A stretch of DNA of 64,000 nt, taken from contig NZ_CP022961.1 in NCBI RefSeq assembly GCF_002285795.1, forward strand, positions 3,414,001-3,478,000, given 5' to 3'. Shown piece after piece: positions 42,508 through 50,943 of the stretch. The first letter of the stretch is position 1. Each line of letters starts with the position of its first letter. The notes beneath the pieces were generated by a model. The model did no database searches. It was not told the DNA's origin and saw only the letters and a program-made list of their open reading frames with translations. The stretch comes from Plantactinospora sp. KBS50 (GTDB lineage: Bacteria; Actinomycetota; Actinomycetes; Mycobacteriales; Micromonosporaceae). The position numbers and the translations under genes were made by a program.

Positions 42508-44014
42508 GGGCCGGCGCCGACCGGGCCGCCGGGCCGCTGGCCGGCGAGCGGTTGACGCTGCGCACCCTGTCCCGGGTCCCGGCCGCCAGCCGACCGCTGC
42601 TGCGACCCGGCAGCGTGCCGGCCGGCATCGTGCACCTGGGACTGGGCGCGTTCCACCGCGCGCACCAGGCGGTCTACACCGAGGCCGCGGTGGCGGCGGC
42701 CGGCGGGGACTGGGGCATCATCGGCGTCGCCCCGCGCAGCCGTACGGTGGTGGACGAGCTGGCCGCGCAGGACGCGCTGTTCAGCGTGACCACCGCCGCC
42801 TCGGCCGGCAACCACACGCAGGTGATCGGGGCGCTGCACGGGGTGCGCCACGCGGCCAGCGATCCGGCGGCGGTGGTGGCGCTGCTGGCCGACCCGGCGA
42901 TCCGGGTGGTCACGCTCACCGTCACCGAGAAGGCGTACCAGCTCGACCCGGCGACCGGGCGGCTGCGCCCGGACGCCGAGCTGGCCGCGGACCTGACCGG
43001 CGACCGACCGCCGGTGACCGTGCCCGGTCTGCTGCTGCGCGGCCTGCTGGCCCGCGCGGCCGCCGACGCCGGCCCGCTGGCGCTGGTCAGCTGTGACAAC
43101 CTGCCGGCCAACGGGCGGCGGCTGGCCGGCCTGGTCACCGAGGCGATCGGGTACGCGCGGGTGCCGGACCGGGCGGCGGAGTGGATCGCCGAGCGGGTGA
43201 CCTTCCCGGGCACCATGGTGGACCGGATCGTGCCGGCCAGCACCCCGGCGACGATCGCGGCCGCGGCCGACGCGCTGGGCGTGACCGACCTGGCGGCCGT
43301 GACCGCCGAGCCGTACCGGCAGTGGGTGATCGAGGACCGGTTCCCCGCCGGCCGCCCGGCGTGGGAGCGCGCGGGCGCGGTGCTGACCGACGACGCCGGG
43401 CCGTGGGAGCGGCTGAAGCTGCGCACGCTCAACGGCGTGCACTCGGCGGCGGCCTACCTGGGCGCGCTGGCCGGTCGGGAGACCATCGCGGACGCGCTGG
43501 CCCTGCCGCACCTGCCCGACGTGCTGCGCCGGCTGGTCGCCGAGGACGTGGCGGCGAGCTTCCGCCCGCCGGACGGGATCTCCGTGGTCGGGTACGGGGA
43601 GCAGGTGCTGGGCCGGTTCGCCGACCCGGCGATCCGGCACCGCACCATCCAGGTGGCGATGGACGGTTCGCAGAAGCTGCCGCAGCGGATCCTGCACACC
43701 ATCGCCGACCTGTCGGCGGCCGGCCGGAGCGCGCACTGGGCCACGCTGGTGGTGGCGGCCTGGATGCGGTTCGCCCGGGGGTACGCCGACGACGGTTGCG
43801 CGCTCACCCTGGACGACCCGCTGGCCGAGCGGATCCGGGCGAGGCTGGCCGGGCACCCGGACACCCCCGCGGGGTGGCGGACGCGCTGCTCGGCCTCACC
43901 GAGGTCTTCCCGACCGAGCTGGCCGGGGACGACCGGATCCGGGCGGCGGTGACGGGCTGGCTGACCGAACTGGACCGGCACGGCGTCGCGGGCACCCTGG
44001 CGCGGGCGGTGTGA
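42504..44014 (+). CDS. Mannitol dehydrogenase-family uronate reductase, 3' frameshift
   Basis: A polyol/uronate NAD-dependent reductase, probably fructuronate (UxuB) or tagaturonate reductase by context. Visible are the N-terminal nucleotide motif IVHLGLGAFHRAHQAVY, VTLTVTEKAYQLD, ALVSCDNLPANGRRL, VDRIVPAST, and the catalytic-helix segment RLKLRTLNGVHSAAAYLG with the essential Lys. The frame changes at the GGGG run at 43871-43874. One added G gives VADALLGLTEVFPTEL and the normal C-terminus at 44014. The GTG at 42504 overlaps the dehydratase stop. Total about 503 residues fits the family. Confidence 0.88.
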
Positions 44015-44077
44015 GGATGTCCCACGGAAAGGAGGTCGGCTGATACCCGCCGGCGGTCACCCGGACGGAAAACGCGG

Positions 44078-44227
44078 TGCAAACATTCGCCGGAAACGCC
44101 GCCGAGAATTCGGGCAAGCGGACAATTATCGACCCCCGCGGGCTCGGAAAATACGCCACGCCTAAAATCATTGCAACATATTTGCACACATATTTCATTG
44201 ACTAATCCGAGTGGATGTCTCTACCTT
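44078..44227 (+). promoter_or_regulatory. Pectate lyase promoter region with TGCAA inverted repeats
   Basis: This AT-richer gap holds TGCAAAC at 44078-44084 (operator-like half-site), a clean inverted repeat TGCAA-CATAT-TTGCA at 44172-44186, and a promoter candidate TTGACT (44198-44203) with TACCTT (44222-44227), 18 bp apart. The TGCAA half-sites match those of the LacI operators 6 kb upstream, so the lyase is probably in the same regulon. Confidence 0.55.
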
Positions 44228-44290
44228 TCGTAATAGATGTATTTCAACCTCGTTACGAGAGTTAGACGACATACCGACGGAGTGTGCGAC

Positions 44291-45673
44291 ATGCGATACC
44301 GCAGATCGGCCGCGAGGACGCTCGCGGCCGTCCTCGCGTTGACCGCCCCGGCCGCCCTGGCCCCGACCCCCGCGAGCGCCGTCACCCCGACGCGCGCGGG
44401 CACCGCCGAGCGGCAGCTCGGCCCGGCGGCGAACGCCCTGGGCCGCCAGGTGCTGCCGGACAACGACGGCTGGGCCGCCATCGACAGCGGCACCACCGGC
44501 GGCTCCACCGCCGGCGCCGACCAGGTGTACGTGGTGTCCAGCCGCGCCGAGTTGGTCGACGCGCTGGGCGGAGACAACGCCACCAACCGGAGCAACGCCA
44601 CGCCGAAGATCATCTTCATCGACGGCCGGGTGGACGGGTTCGAGGCCGACGACGGACACCTGCTGGACTGCGCCGACCTGGCCGACCCCGACTACACGCT
44701 GGACGCCTACCTGGCCACCTACGACCCGGCGGTGTGGGGGCGGACCAACCCCACCGGCCCGCTGGAGGAGGCCCGGGTGCGCTCGGTGGCCAACCAGACC
44801 CGGCAGACCCAGATCAACGTCGGGCCCAACACCACGATCATCGGCCGGCACGGCGCCAGCCTGACCGGGCTGACCCTGATGATCGACAGCGCGAACAACG
44901 TGATCGTGCGCAACCTCACCTTCGTGGACGCCCGCGACTGCTTCCCGGCCTGGTCGCCCACCGACGGCGACACCGGCAACTGGAACTCGCAGTACGACAA
45001 CCTCTCGGTCCGGCGCAGCGAACACGTCTGGGTGGACCACAGCTCCTTCAGCGACGGCGACAACCCGGACAGCGGCCAGCCGCTCTACTTCGGCCGGCCC
45101 TACCAGGTGCACGACGGCTCGCTGGACATCACCCACACCGCCAGCCTGGTCACCGTCACGTACAACCGGTTCACCGGGCGGGACAAGCTGATGCTGATCG
45201 GCTCGTCGAACACCGTCGGCCCGGACGTCGACCGGCTCAAGGTGACCGTGCACGGCAACTACTTCGACGGCGACCTGCAACGGCTGCCCCGGGTCCGGTT
45301 CGGCCAGGTCGACGTCTACAACAACTACTACCGGCTCGGCGGGCCGGACTTCGTCTACGCCCTCGGCGTCGGCGTGCAGTCGTCCCTCTACGCCGAGAAC
45401 AACTACTTCGACCTCAACGACGGGACCACGGCCGCCGACCTGCTCTACGACTGGGGCGGCACCGCGATCACGGTGCGCGGCAACTGGGTCCGCGAGGGCG
45501 GCGCGCTGCCCCACCCCGTCGACCTGCTCGCCGCGTACAACGCCACGCACGACCCGGACCTGGCCGGCGACGTCGGCTGGACCCCCGTGCTGCGCGCCGG
45601 CCCGGTACTGCCGGCCCCGCTGGTGCCGTTCGCGGTACGACTGCTCGCCGGGGCCAACCGGCTGCCGGTCTGA
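44291..45673 (+). CDS. Secreted pectate lyase, family PL1
   Basis: A 460-residue exported lyase that cuts polygalacturonate by beta-elimination. A signal peptide (RYRRSAARTLAAVLALTAPA...ASA) spans about residues 1-32. The parallel beta-helix body shows PL1 motifs: NTTIIGRHG, NVIVRNLTF, calcium-site DARDCFPAWSPTDGD, the WVDHSSFSDGD strand (about 246), and the catalytic-arginine region LPRVRFGQVDVYNNYYR (about 334). The ATG at 44291 has GGAG upstream; the longer frame from 44237 would put extra residues before the signal peptide. It supplies oligouronides to the importer and catabolic operons. Confidence 0.93.
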   Translation: MRYRRSAARTLAAVLALTAPAALAPTPASAVTPTRAGTAERQLGPAANALGRQVLPDNDGWAAIDSGTTGGSTAGADQVYVVSSRAELVDALGGDNATNRSNATPKIIFIDGRVDGFEADDGHLLDCADLADPDYTLDAYLATYDPAVWGRTNPTGPLEEARVRSVANQTRQTQINVGPNTTIIGRHGASLTGLTLMIDSANNVIVRNLTFVDARDCFPAWSPTDGDTGNWNSQYDNLSVRRSEHVWVDHSSFSDGDNPDSGQPLYFGRPYQVHDGSLDITHTASLVTVTYNRFTGRDKLMLIGSSNTVGPDVDRLKVTVHGNYFDGDLQRLPRVRFGQVDVYNNYYRLGGPDFVYALGVGVQSSLYAENNYFDLNDGTTAADLLYDWGGTAITVRGNWVREGGALPHPVDLLAAYNATHDPDLAGDVGWTPVLRAGPVLPAPLVPFAVRLLAGANRLPV

Positions 45674-45678
45674 ACCTC

Positions 45679-45724
45679 CGCGGCGCCCCGCCACCACAGC
45701 ACCACCCCCGCGGCGGGCGCCGCG
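45679..45724 (+). terminator. Hairpin after the first pectate lyase
   Basis: CGCGGCGCCCCGCC (45679-45692) pairs with GGCGGGCGCCGCG (45712-45724) with one bulge, immediately after the stop codon. A second GC-rich hairpin follows around 45740-45765. Confidence 0.5.
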
Positions 45725-45812
45725 AAGCACCGCGGGACGGCGGCCGGGCATGGCCGCCGCCCCGCGGGCCCACCCCACCCCTCCTCACCCCACACAGCGC
45801 CTGGAGGATCCC

Positions 45813-47444
45813 GTGCACCGCAGAACCAGAGCCAGCACCAGAACCATCCGGCGGGGATTGCTGGCGGCCGCCGGCGCCCTGCTGACCACCGTCGCCATGA
45901 CCGCCGTCATGACCACCGGGGCCGCGGCCGCCACCCTGTTCAGCGACGACTTCAACGACGGCAACGCCGACGGCTGGTCCAAGTCCGGCGGCGACTGGTC
46001 GGTCGTCACCGACGGCACCCCCACGTACCAGCAGGGCAAGGCCGACAGCGAGTTGGCCCGGGTCTTCGCCGGCGACACCGGCTGGACCAGCTACGGGGTG
46101 CAGGCCCGGGTCAAGCCGCTGTCGTTCAACGGCACCGGGCTGGTCGGCATCGCGGCCCGCTCCACCAGCGCCACCAAGATGTACCGGCTGGCCCTCACCA
46201 GCGCCAACCGGGCCGAGTTGCAGGTCGTCAACGGCAGCTCGATCACCGTGCTCGGCTCGGCCGCGCTGACGGTCTCCACCGGCACCTGGTACACCCTGCG
46301 CATCGACGCCAGCGGCAGCACCATCCGCGGCTACGTCAACGGCACGCAGATCGGCTCGGGCAGCGACAGCGCCTACAGCGCCGGCCGGATCGTCCTGGTC
46401 ACCGTGTACGCCACCGCCCGGTTCGACGACGTCGTGGTGGACAGCAGCGGCACGACGCCCACCACGGCCGCGCCGACCACCGCCGCGCCCACCACCGCCG
46501 CCCCGACCACGGCACCGCCGACCACCGCGCCGCCGCAGACCGGCGTCAGCGGCTGGGCCACCCAGGGCGGCGGTACGACCGGCGGCAGCGGCGGCGGGAC
46601 CGTGACGGTCACCTCGGCCAGCGCGCTGACCAGCGCGGTCAGCGGCGACTCGGCACAGACCGTCCGGGTCAGCGGCAACTTCTCCTGCTCCACCGAGATC
46701 CGGGTCGGCTCCAACAAGACGATCCTCGGCGTCGGCTCCGGCTCCGGACTCACCGGCTGCGGCCTGAACCTGCGCGACGCGCACAACATCATCATCCGGA
46801 ACATGCAGATCTCCAAGGTGCAGGCGAGCACCGGCAACGGCGACGCGCTGCACCTGGACAACACGACGAACGTGTGGCTCGACCACAACGACCTGTCCAG
46901 CGACACCACGCACGGCACCGACTACTACGACGGCCTGATCGACATCACGCACGCGTCGAACTACATCACCGTGTCCTGGAACAAGGTCCACGACCACGTC
47001 AAGTGCTCGCTGGTCGGGCACAGTGACAGCAACAGCTCCGAGGACACCGGCAAGCTGAAGGTCACGTACCACCACAACTACTTCAGCAACTGCTTCCAGC
47101 GCAACCCGCGGGTCCGGTTCGGCAACCCGGTGCACGTGTACAACAACTACTACTACCTCAGCCCGGGCACCTCGGACTACAGCTACGGCATCGCCACCAC
47201 CTGCAACGCGGGCGTGCTCGTCGAGGGCAACTACTTCGAGAACGAACCCGACCCGACCCACGTCGGCGAGGGCTCCTCGCCCAACGGCAACCTGGTCCAG
47301 CGGAACAACTACTTCGTCAACTCCGGTACGCCGGAGACCAACGGCAGCGTGGCGAGCATCCCGTACTCGTACACGCTGGACTCCGCGAGCGGCGTGAAGG
47401 CCAGCGTCACCGCGGGCGCCGGCACGGGCCACATCTCCACCTGA
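45813..47444 (+). CDS. Secreted two-domain pectate lyase (LamG-like domain, PT linker, PL1)
   Basis: A 543-residue exported enzyme. The signal peptide (residues 1-40, ends TTGAAAA) is followed by a jelly-roll domain resembling LamG/DUF1080 (SDDFNDGNADGWSKSGGDW to ARFDDVVVD, about 41-210), likely a carbohydrate-binding module. A Thr/Pro/Ala repeat linker (about 212-245) leads to a compact PL1 lyase of about 290 residues. Lyase motifs are NKTILGVG, WLDHNDLSSD, DITHASNYITVSWN, and QRNPRVRFGNPVHVYNNYYY with the catalytic Arg. The GTG at 45813 has GGAGG six bases upstream. It complements the first lyase and probably targets insoluble pectin. Confidence 0.93.
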   Translation: MHRRTRASTRTIRRGLLAAAGALLTTVAMTAVMTTGAAAATLFSDDFNDGNADGWSKSGGDWSVVTDGTPTYQQGKADSELARVFAGDTGWTSYGVQARVKPLSFNGTGLVGIAARSTSATKMYRLALTSANRAELQVVNGSSITVLGSAALTVSTGTWYTLRIDASGSTIRGYVNGTQIGSGSDSAYSAGRIVLVTVYATARFDDVVVDSSGTTPTTAAPTTAAPTTAAPTTAPPTTAPPQTGVSGWATQGGGTTGGSGGGTVTVTSASALTSAVSGDSAQTVRVSGNFSCSTEIRVGSNKTILGVGSGSGLTGCGLNLRDAHNIIIRNMQISKVQASTGNGDALHLDNTTNVWLDHNDLSSDTTHGTDYYDGLIDITHASNYITVSWNKVHDHVKCSLVGHSDSNSSEDTGKLKVTYHHNYFSNCFQRNPRVRFGNPVHVYNNYYYLSPGTSDYSYGIATTCNAGVLVEGNYFENEPDPTHVGEGSSPNGNLVQRNNYFVNSGTPETNGSVASIPYSYTLDSASGVKASVTAGAGTGHIST

Positions 47445-47494
47445 GCCGGCCGGTCCCCCGGCACGACCCGAACCACCCGAACCACCGGAACCAC

Positions 47495-47528
47495 CCGGCC
47501 GCCCGGACGTCACCGTCCGGGCGGCCGG
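47495..47528 (+). terminator. Perfect 15-bp hairpin after the second pectate lyase
   Basis: The arm CCGGCCGCCCGGACG (47495-47509) pairs perfectly with 47514-47528 around the loop TCAC, 50 bp after the stop codon. The following 100 bp repeat the GGGCGGCCGG element. This closes the pectin island. Confidence 0.75.
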
Positions 47529-47622
47529 CCGTTCCCCGGCGCGGCCCGGACGGGCGGCCGGCGGGGCGGCCCGGACGGGCGGCCGGCCGTTCCGGCCCCG
47601 GGACAGCGTCTGGAGCCGGCCC

Positions 47623-48056
47623 CTACGCGGCGGTGGCCTCCCGCACGTCGGTGAGCAGCGCGGCGTGCCCGGCCCGGAGCCGGGCGAGCGCCGGATCACC
47701 GCCCGGACCGGCCCGGCGGTCCAACTCGGCCCACGCCTCGGCCAACGCCGTGGCCAGGGCCCGCAGCTCGGCCGCGTGCCGGTGGGCGCCGCGCCGGTGC
47801 TGCTCCTCCAGCCGACGGGCCCAGCCGGCCGAGACGGCGGCCACCCGGTCGGCGTCCGCGCGGGCCTGCGCGGCGGTGCGGGCCGCGGCCGCCGGCACGA
47901 TCGCGGCAACCGGCCGCGGGTCGCCGTCGCGGGTGATCATCGTGACGGTGTCGTTCACCTCGGCCAGGCCGACGAGCTGGGTCAGCCGGGTGCGGACCTC
48001 GCGCAGCGGCAGTGCGCGCGGTGGATCCGAACCGGCGTCAGGGCGGGGACAACCAT
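47623..48056 (-). CDS. Phd/YefM-like antitoxin-domain protein, 5' end uncertain
   Basis: The N-terminal part (LPLREVRTRLTQLVGLAEVNDTVTMITRDGDPRPVAAIVPA) fits the Phd/YefM antitoxin fold. A long Ala/Arg/Glu-rich, probably coiled-coil tail of about 90 residues follows. The conserved frame has no start codon just before the domain. An ATG at 48056 lies one frame away and would connect if one base is missing in the C run near 48044-48047. No toxin gene lies beside it on this strand, so partner and function are open. Boundaries are approximate. Confidence 0.45.
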
Positions 48057-48208
48057 GGATGGATGATGCCGCCCGGGTCCGACACTTTCCGGCGGCACCG
48101 CCTCCCGGCAGCGCCTCCCGGCACCGCGCCGTCCAGGCGCGACCGGGCCGGCGGGTGGCGGCTGACGAGCGGCGGACGGCGACGGGCGCCCGGTGCTGGC
48201 CGGCGGGC

Positions 48209-48258
48209 GTTGACGGCGGCGGGCGGTGACGGCGGCGGGCGGTGACGGCGGCGGGGCG
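48209..48258. repeat. 16-bp tandem repeat
   Basis: Three units of GTGACGGCGGCGGGCG with minor changes lie between the antitoxin-like gene and the divergent HD-domain gene, close to the promoter of the latter. Confidence 0.75.
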
Positions 48259-48301
48259 GGGTGGCACAGGTGGCGTCCCCACCCCGGGACCGCGGATCGG
48301 C

Positions 48302-48316
48302 TATAAGTGACCCATG
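48302..48316 (+). promoter_or_regulatory. -10 box of a probably leaderless transcript
   Basis: TATAAG (48302-48307) is followed by six bases and then the ATG at 48314. With normal spacing, transcription would begin at or within a base or two of the A of the start codon. No Shine-Dalgarno sequence is present. A -35 box is not evident. Confidence 0.6.
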
Positions 48317-49042
48317 GATCTCCCCGGGCACCTGGGCTCGATGCCGATGCATGCGATAACCGAGATCCATGGCGAGTCGGGGCTGCTGGAACGGTTCCGG
48401 CTGGAGATCGAGCGGTTCGACCCGCCGGCCCGCCGCCGGCTGACCGCCGCCCTCGAACTCGCCGCCGCCCTGCACCGGGACGACCGGCGGGTGCGCGAAC
48501 CGTACCTGAACCACCTGCTGCGGGTGGCGATCCGGATGATGCACCACTACCAGGTACGGGACGTCGACGTCATCGTCGCCGGCCTGCTGCACGACACCGT
48601 GGAGGACCATCCGGCGGAGCTGGCCGGCGACCTGCCCGCCGGGGCCGACCTGCGCAGGGCCGCGCTGGCCGCCCTGGCCGACCGGTTCGGCGCCCGGGTG
48701 GCCCGGCTGGTCGCGGCCGTGACCAACCCGGAGTACGACCCGGACCGGGACCGCAACACGCAGTACCGCGAGCACGTGGCGGCGAACCTGGAACGGGAGC
48801 CCTGGGCGCGGGTCATCAAGGTCTCCGACTTCACCGACAACGGGGTGGGGATCATCCACACTGTCGGCCCGAAGGTGCTGTCCTCGGCGGTCAAGTACCG
48901 GCCGCTCGTTCCGGTGCTGCGGGACCTGGTCGCCCGGGCGGACACCCCGCTGGCCGAGCCGGTGAAGCAACACATCTACGACCAGTTGGACCTTGCCGAG
49001 GAGCGGTTCAGCGCCATCCTGGACGCACCCTCCGACAACTGA
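48314..49042 (+). CDS. HD-domain phosphohydrolase, RSH/Mesh1-like
   Basis: A 242-residue protein whose core (about 55-190) matches the HD hydrolase domain of RelA/SpoT enzymes. The pattern is YLNHLLRVAIRMMHHY (first His), AGLLHDTVEDHP (HD and ED), LADRFGARVARLVAAVTNPEYDP, and VIKVSDFTDNGVGI (the late Asp-Asn). The synthetase and regulatory domains are absent, as in the small alarmone hydrolases (SAH/Mesh1). A (p)ppGpp or related nucleotide hydrolase is the natural guess; substrate is not proven. Expression looks leaderless. Confidence 0.8.
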   Translation: MDLPGHLGSMPMHAITEIHGESGLLERFRLEIERFDPPARRRLTAALELAAALHRDDRRVREPYLNHLLRVAIRMMHHYQVRDVDVIVAGLLHDTVEDHPAELAGDLPAGADLRRAALAALADRFGARVARLVAAVTNPEYDPDRDRNTQYREHVAANLEREPWARVIKVSDFTDNGVGIIHTVGPKVLSSAVKYRPLVPVLRDLVARADTPLAEPVKQHIYDQLDLAEERFSAILDAPSDN

Positions 49043-49124
49043 CGCGCCCGGCGACCGAGCGCCACCCGGCACGGCGGCGGCCGGTCGGCGGGCACGGCAA
49101 AGCACGGCGGCGGCCGGCCGGCAC

Positions 49125-49162
49125 GGCGGCGCCCCGACACCCGTGCGGGTGCCGGGGCGCCG
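49125..49162. terminator. Convergent hairpin between HD-domain and snapalysin genes
   Basis: CGGCGCCCCGACACCC within 49125-49142 pairs with GGGTGCCGGGGCGCCG within 49147-49162, with one mismatch, around a four-base loop. It lies between two convergent genes and can serve both. Confidence 0.65.
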
Positions 49163-49200
49163 TGCCGAACCCGGTCGGGCTCAGCCCTGCCGGAAACCGC

Positions 49201-49773
49201 TCAGCGGGCGGCGCCGGAGAGCGCCGGCCAGCTGTCCTGGAAGACCGTGGTCCCGGCGCCGCCGCTGATCGCGTAGCCGCCGAAGTTCTGGTCCACCCGC
49301 GCGGCCTCGGCCGCACTCGGGTACGGGTTGGTGCAGGACGTGCCGGCGCTGCCGCCGGACATCAGGATCGCGCAGCTGCCGTTGTAGTTGTCCGGCAGGC
49401 CGAGCAGGTGTCCCATCTCGTGAGCCACGATCCGCAGCGGGCTGTACTGCGCCGCCTGCTGGCTGTCGATCACGATGTACCCGTTGCCGAGGCTGTACCG
49501 CACCGCGTACGAGCCGCCGCCGGACGTGTAGTAGATCATGATGTTCGAGCCGCAGCGGGACATGTTCACGTTGTTGGTGGCGTTGTTCCAGATCGTCGCG
49601 GCCTGGTTGGCGTAGCTCGCGTACGGGCCGGCCTGGCTGGTGCTGTAGCAGACCGTGGCGTCGAGGCTGGCCGCGGCCGCGGCCGGCGCGCCGCTGACGG
49701 CGACACCGCCGAGCACGGCCAACGCGGCGGCCGAGAGGGTGGCCAGGACACGAACGAGCGGGCGCAGGGGCAT
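49201..49773 (-). CDS. Snapalysin-type zinc metalloprotease (M7)
   Basis: A 190-residue secreted protease. The signal peptide ends around residue 34 (APAAAAA). The mature part starts LDATVCYSTSQAGPYASY. The zinc motif HEMGHLLGLPD gives the two His and the Asp typical of M7 metzincins, and the Met-turn region ILMSGGS follows. Paired cysteines around TVCY/SRCG and SCAI/TSCT fit the disulfides of snapalysins. The ATG at 49773 has GGGAG eight bases upstream. The LysR activator that often sits beside snapalysin genes is absent. Confidence 0.92.
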   Translation of the reverse strand: MPLRPLVRVLATLSAAALAVLGGVAVSGAPAAAAASLDATVCYSTSQAGPYASYANQAATIWNNATNNVNMSRCGSNIMIYYTSGGGSYAVRYSLGNGYIVIDSQQAAQYSPLRIVAHEMGHLLGLPDNYNGSCAILMSGGSAGTSCTNPYPSAAEAARVDQNFGGYAISGGAGTTVFQDSWPALSGAAR

Positions 49774-50103
49774 GCTTCACACTCCCATTTCGGCACTGAA
49801 CGAGGGTTAGGGAAGCTTACTAATTCGCATATATGGATGTCTACACCTACGCACGTCCGCATCCCCGCGATCCGCCCACGGCGGCATCGGTCCGGCAGGT
49901 GGGCACATGATCGAACACGTCCGGTTCCGCCCGGTACCGCGCACGCCACGCAGCGGTCCGGCCATGCGGGCACCGAGCGCCACGACCGCCCGATGATCCC
50001 CTCACTGTCCTGACCCGATTCCAGCACGCCGGTCCCGCGACGGCCCGTGGCGAAACGTCGGGCCCATCGTTGCGACCGCCGGGCGGCGATGCACACTGGA
50101 GTC
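49774..50103. other. Intergenic region with the snapalysin promoter
   Basis: The left part is AT-rich. On the minus strand TAGACA (about 49839-49844) and TAAGCT (about 49815-49820) are 18 bp apart, a plausible snapalysin promoter. The remainder (49850-50103) contains no recognisable gene. Confidence 0.45.
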
Positions 50104-50885
50104 ATGTTGACGTTCGTCGCGGCCCTTGCGGCGGCATTCGGCGGCGCGATCGCCGGCGTCATCGCCAATGCCATGGTGGACAAGTCCCATCCCATGAGGC
50201 CCTACCTGGCCGCGTTGACCGTGGCCTGCGTCGTCTTCATCGCCGTTCAGACGTTGGCGAACCGCTCGTCCCAGCCGACGGATGGAACGTCCCTGCCGGG
50301 CGCGGACCCGACGGCCACCTCGGCATCGACCAGCGGACCGGGATCCACCACCGCACCGGCCGGTCCGACACCGACACAGGTGAGGCCACCGTCGCCGGAA
50401 TCCCCCGAGTCGCCTCCGGTGATGGCCGCCTCACTGCTCGACCTGCCCGCCGTCGAGGAGGACACCAACAGCAGCATCGACCTCGACGAGCCCGGCACGG
50501 TGGAGATCGACGGCACCACGTACGGTCGCGCGCTGGTCTACCAGTGCTCGATCTTCTGCAACGGATCTTCTCCGCAGGTCCGCGAGGTGACGCTGGGCAG
50601 GAAGTTCACCCGGTTCACCACGACGGCGGCCGTTCTGGACACCAGCACCGGCAGGTACCGGATCGACATCACGCTGGACCGGCGCGCGCCCACGACCTTC
50701 ACCACCACGCCGGGAAATCCGACAGCGATCGATGTCGATGTGACCGGCATCTCGCGGTTGCGGATCGAGTTGTACGCCCGGGGAAACTCAAAAGTCCGTT
50801 GCAGGCAGGGGCCGACGCCGCTGCCGGCAACAACGGCGGCGGCCTGCCCGGCATCGGCCTCGGAGATCCGATCCTGCTTCCGTGA
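50104..50885 (+). CDS. Membrane-anchored NPCBM-like domain protein, 3' frameshift
   Basis: Two membrane helices open the protein (LTFVAALAAAFGGAIAGVIAN and YLAALTVACVVFIAVQTLA). A Ser/Thr/Pro linker (about 65-110) and an extracytoplasmic beta-sandwich (about 135-230) follow, with IDGTTYGRALVYQC, LGRKFTRFTTTAAVLD and DVDVTGISRLRIELYA. This resembles NPCBM/novel putative carbohydrate-binding domains. After Tyr-Ala the frame is broken at the CCC run at about 50780. One added C yields APGKLKSPLQAGADAAAG and the stop at 50885. The ATG at 50104 has GGAG four bases upstream. Function unknown. Confidence 0.65.
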
Positions 50886-50943
50886 ACGCGCCCCGACCGT
50901 GAACGCGCCCCGCTCGGGTGCGGGCGTCAGCCGGGTGCGGGCG

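Noticed and set aside
49830-49850. Similarity between GGATGTCTACACC here and GGATGTCTCTACC near 44212 as a shared regulatory motif
   Set aside because: The two lie in opposite orientation relative to their genes and match over only a few bases, so chance is likely.
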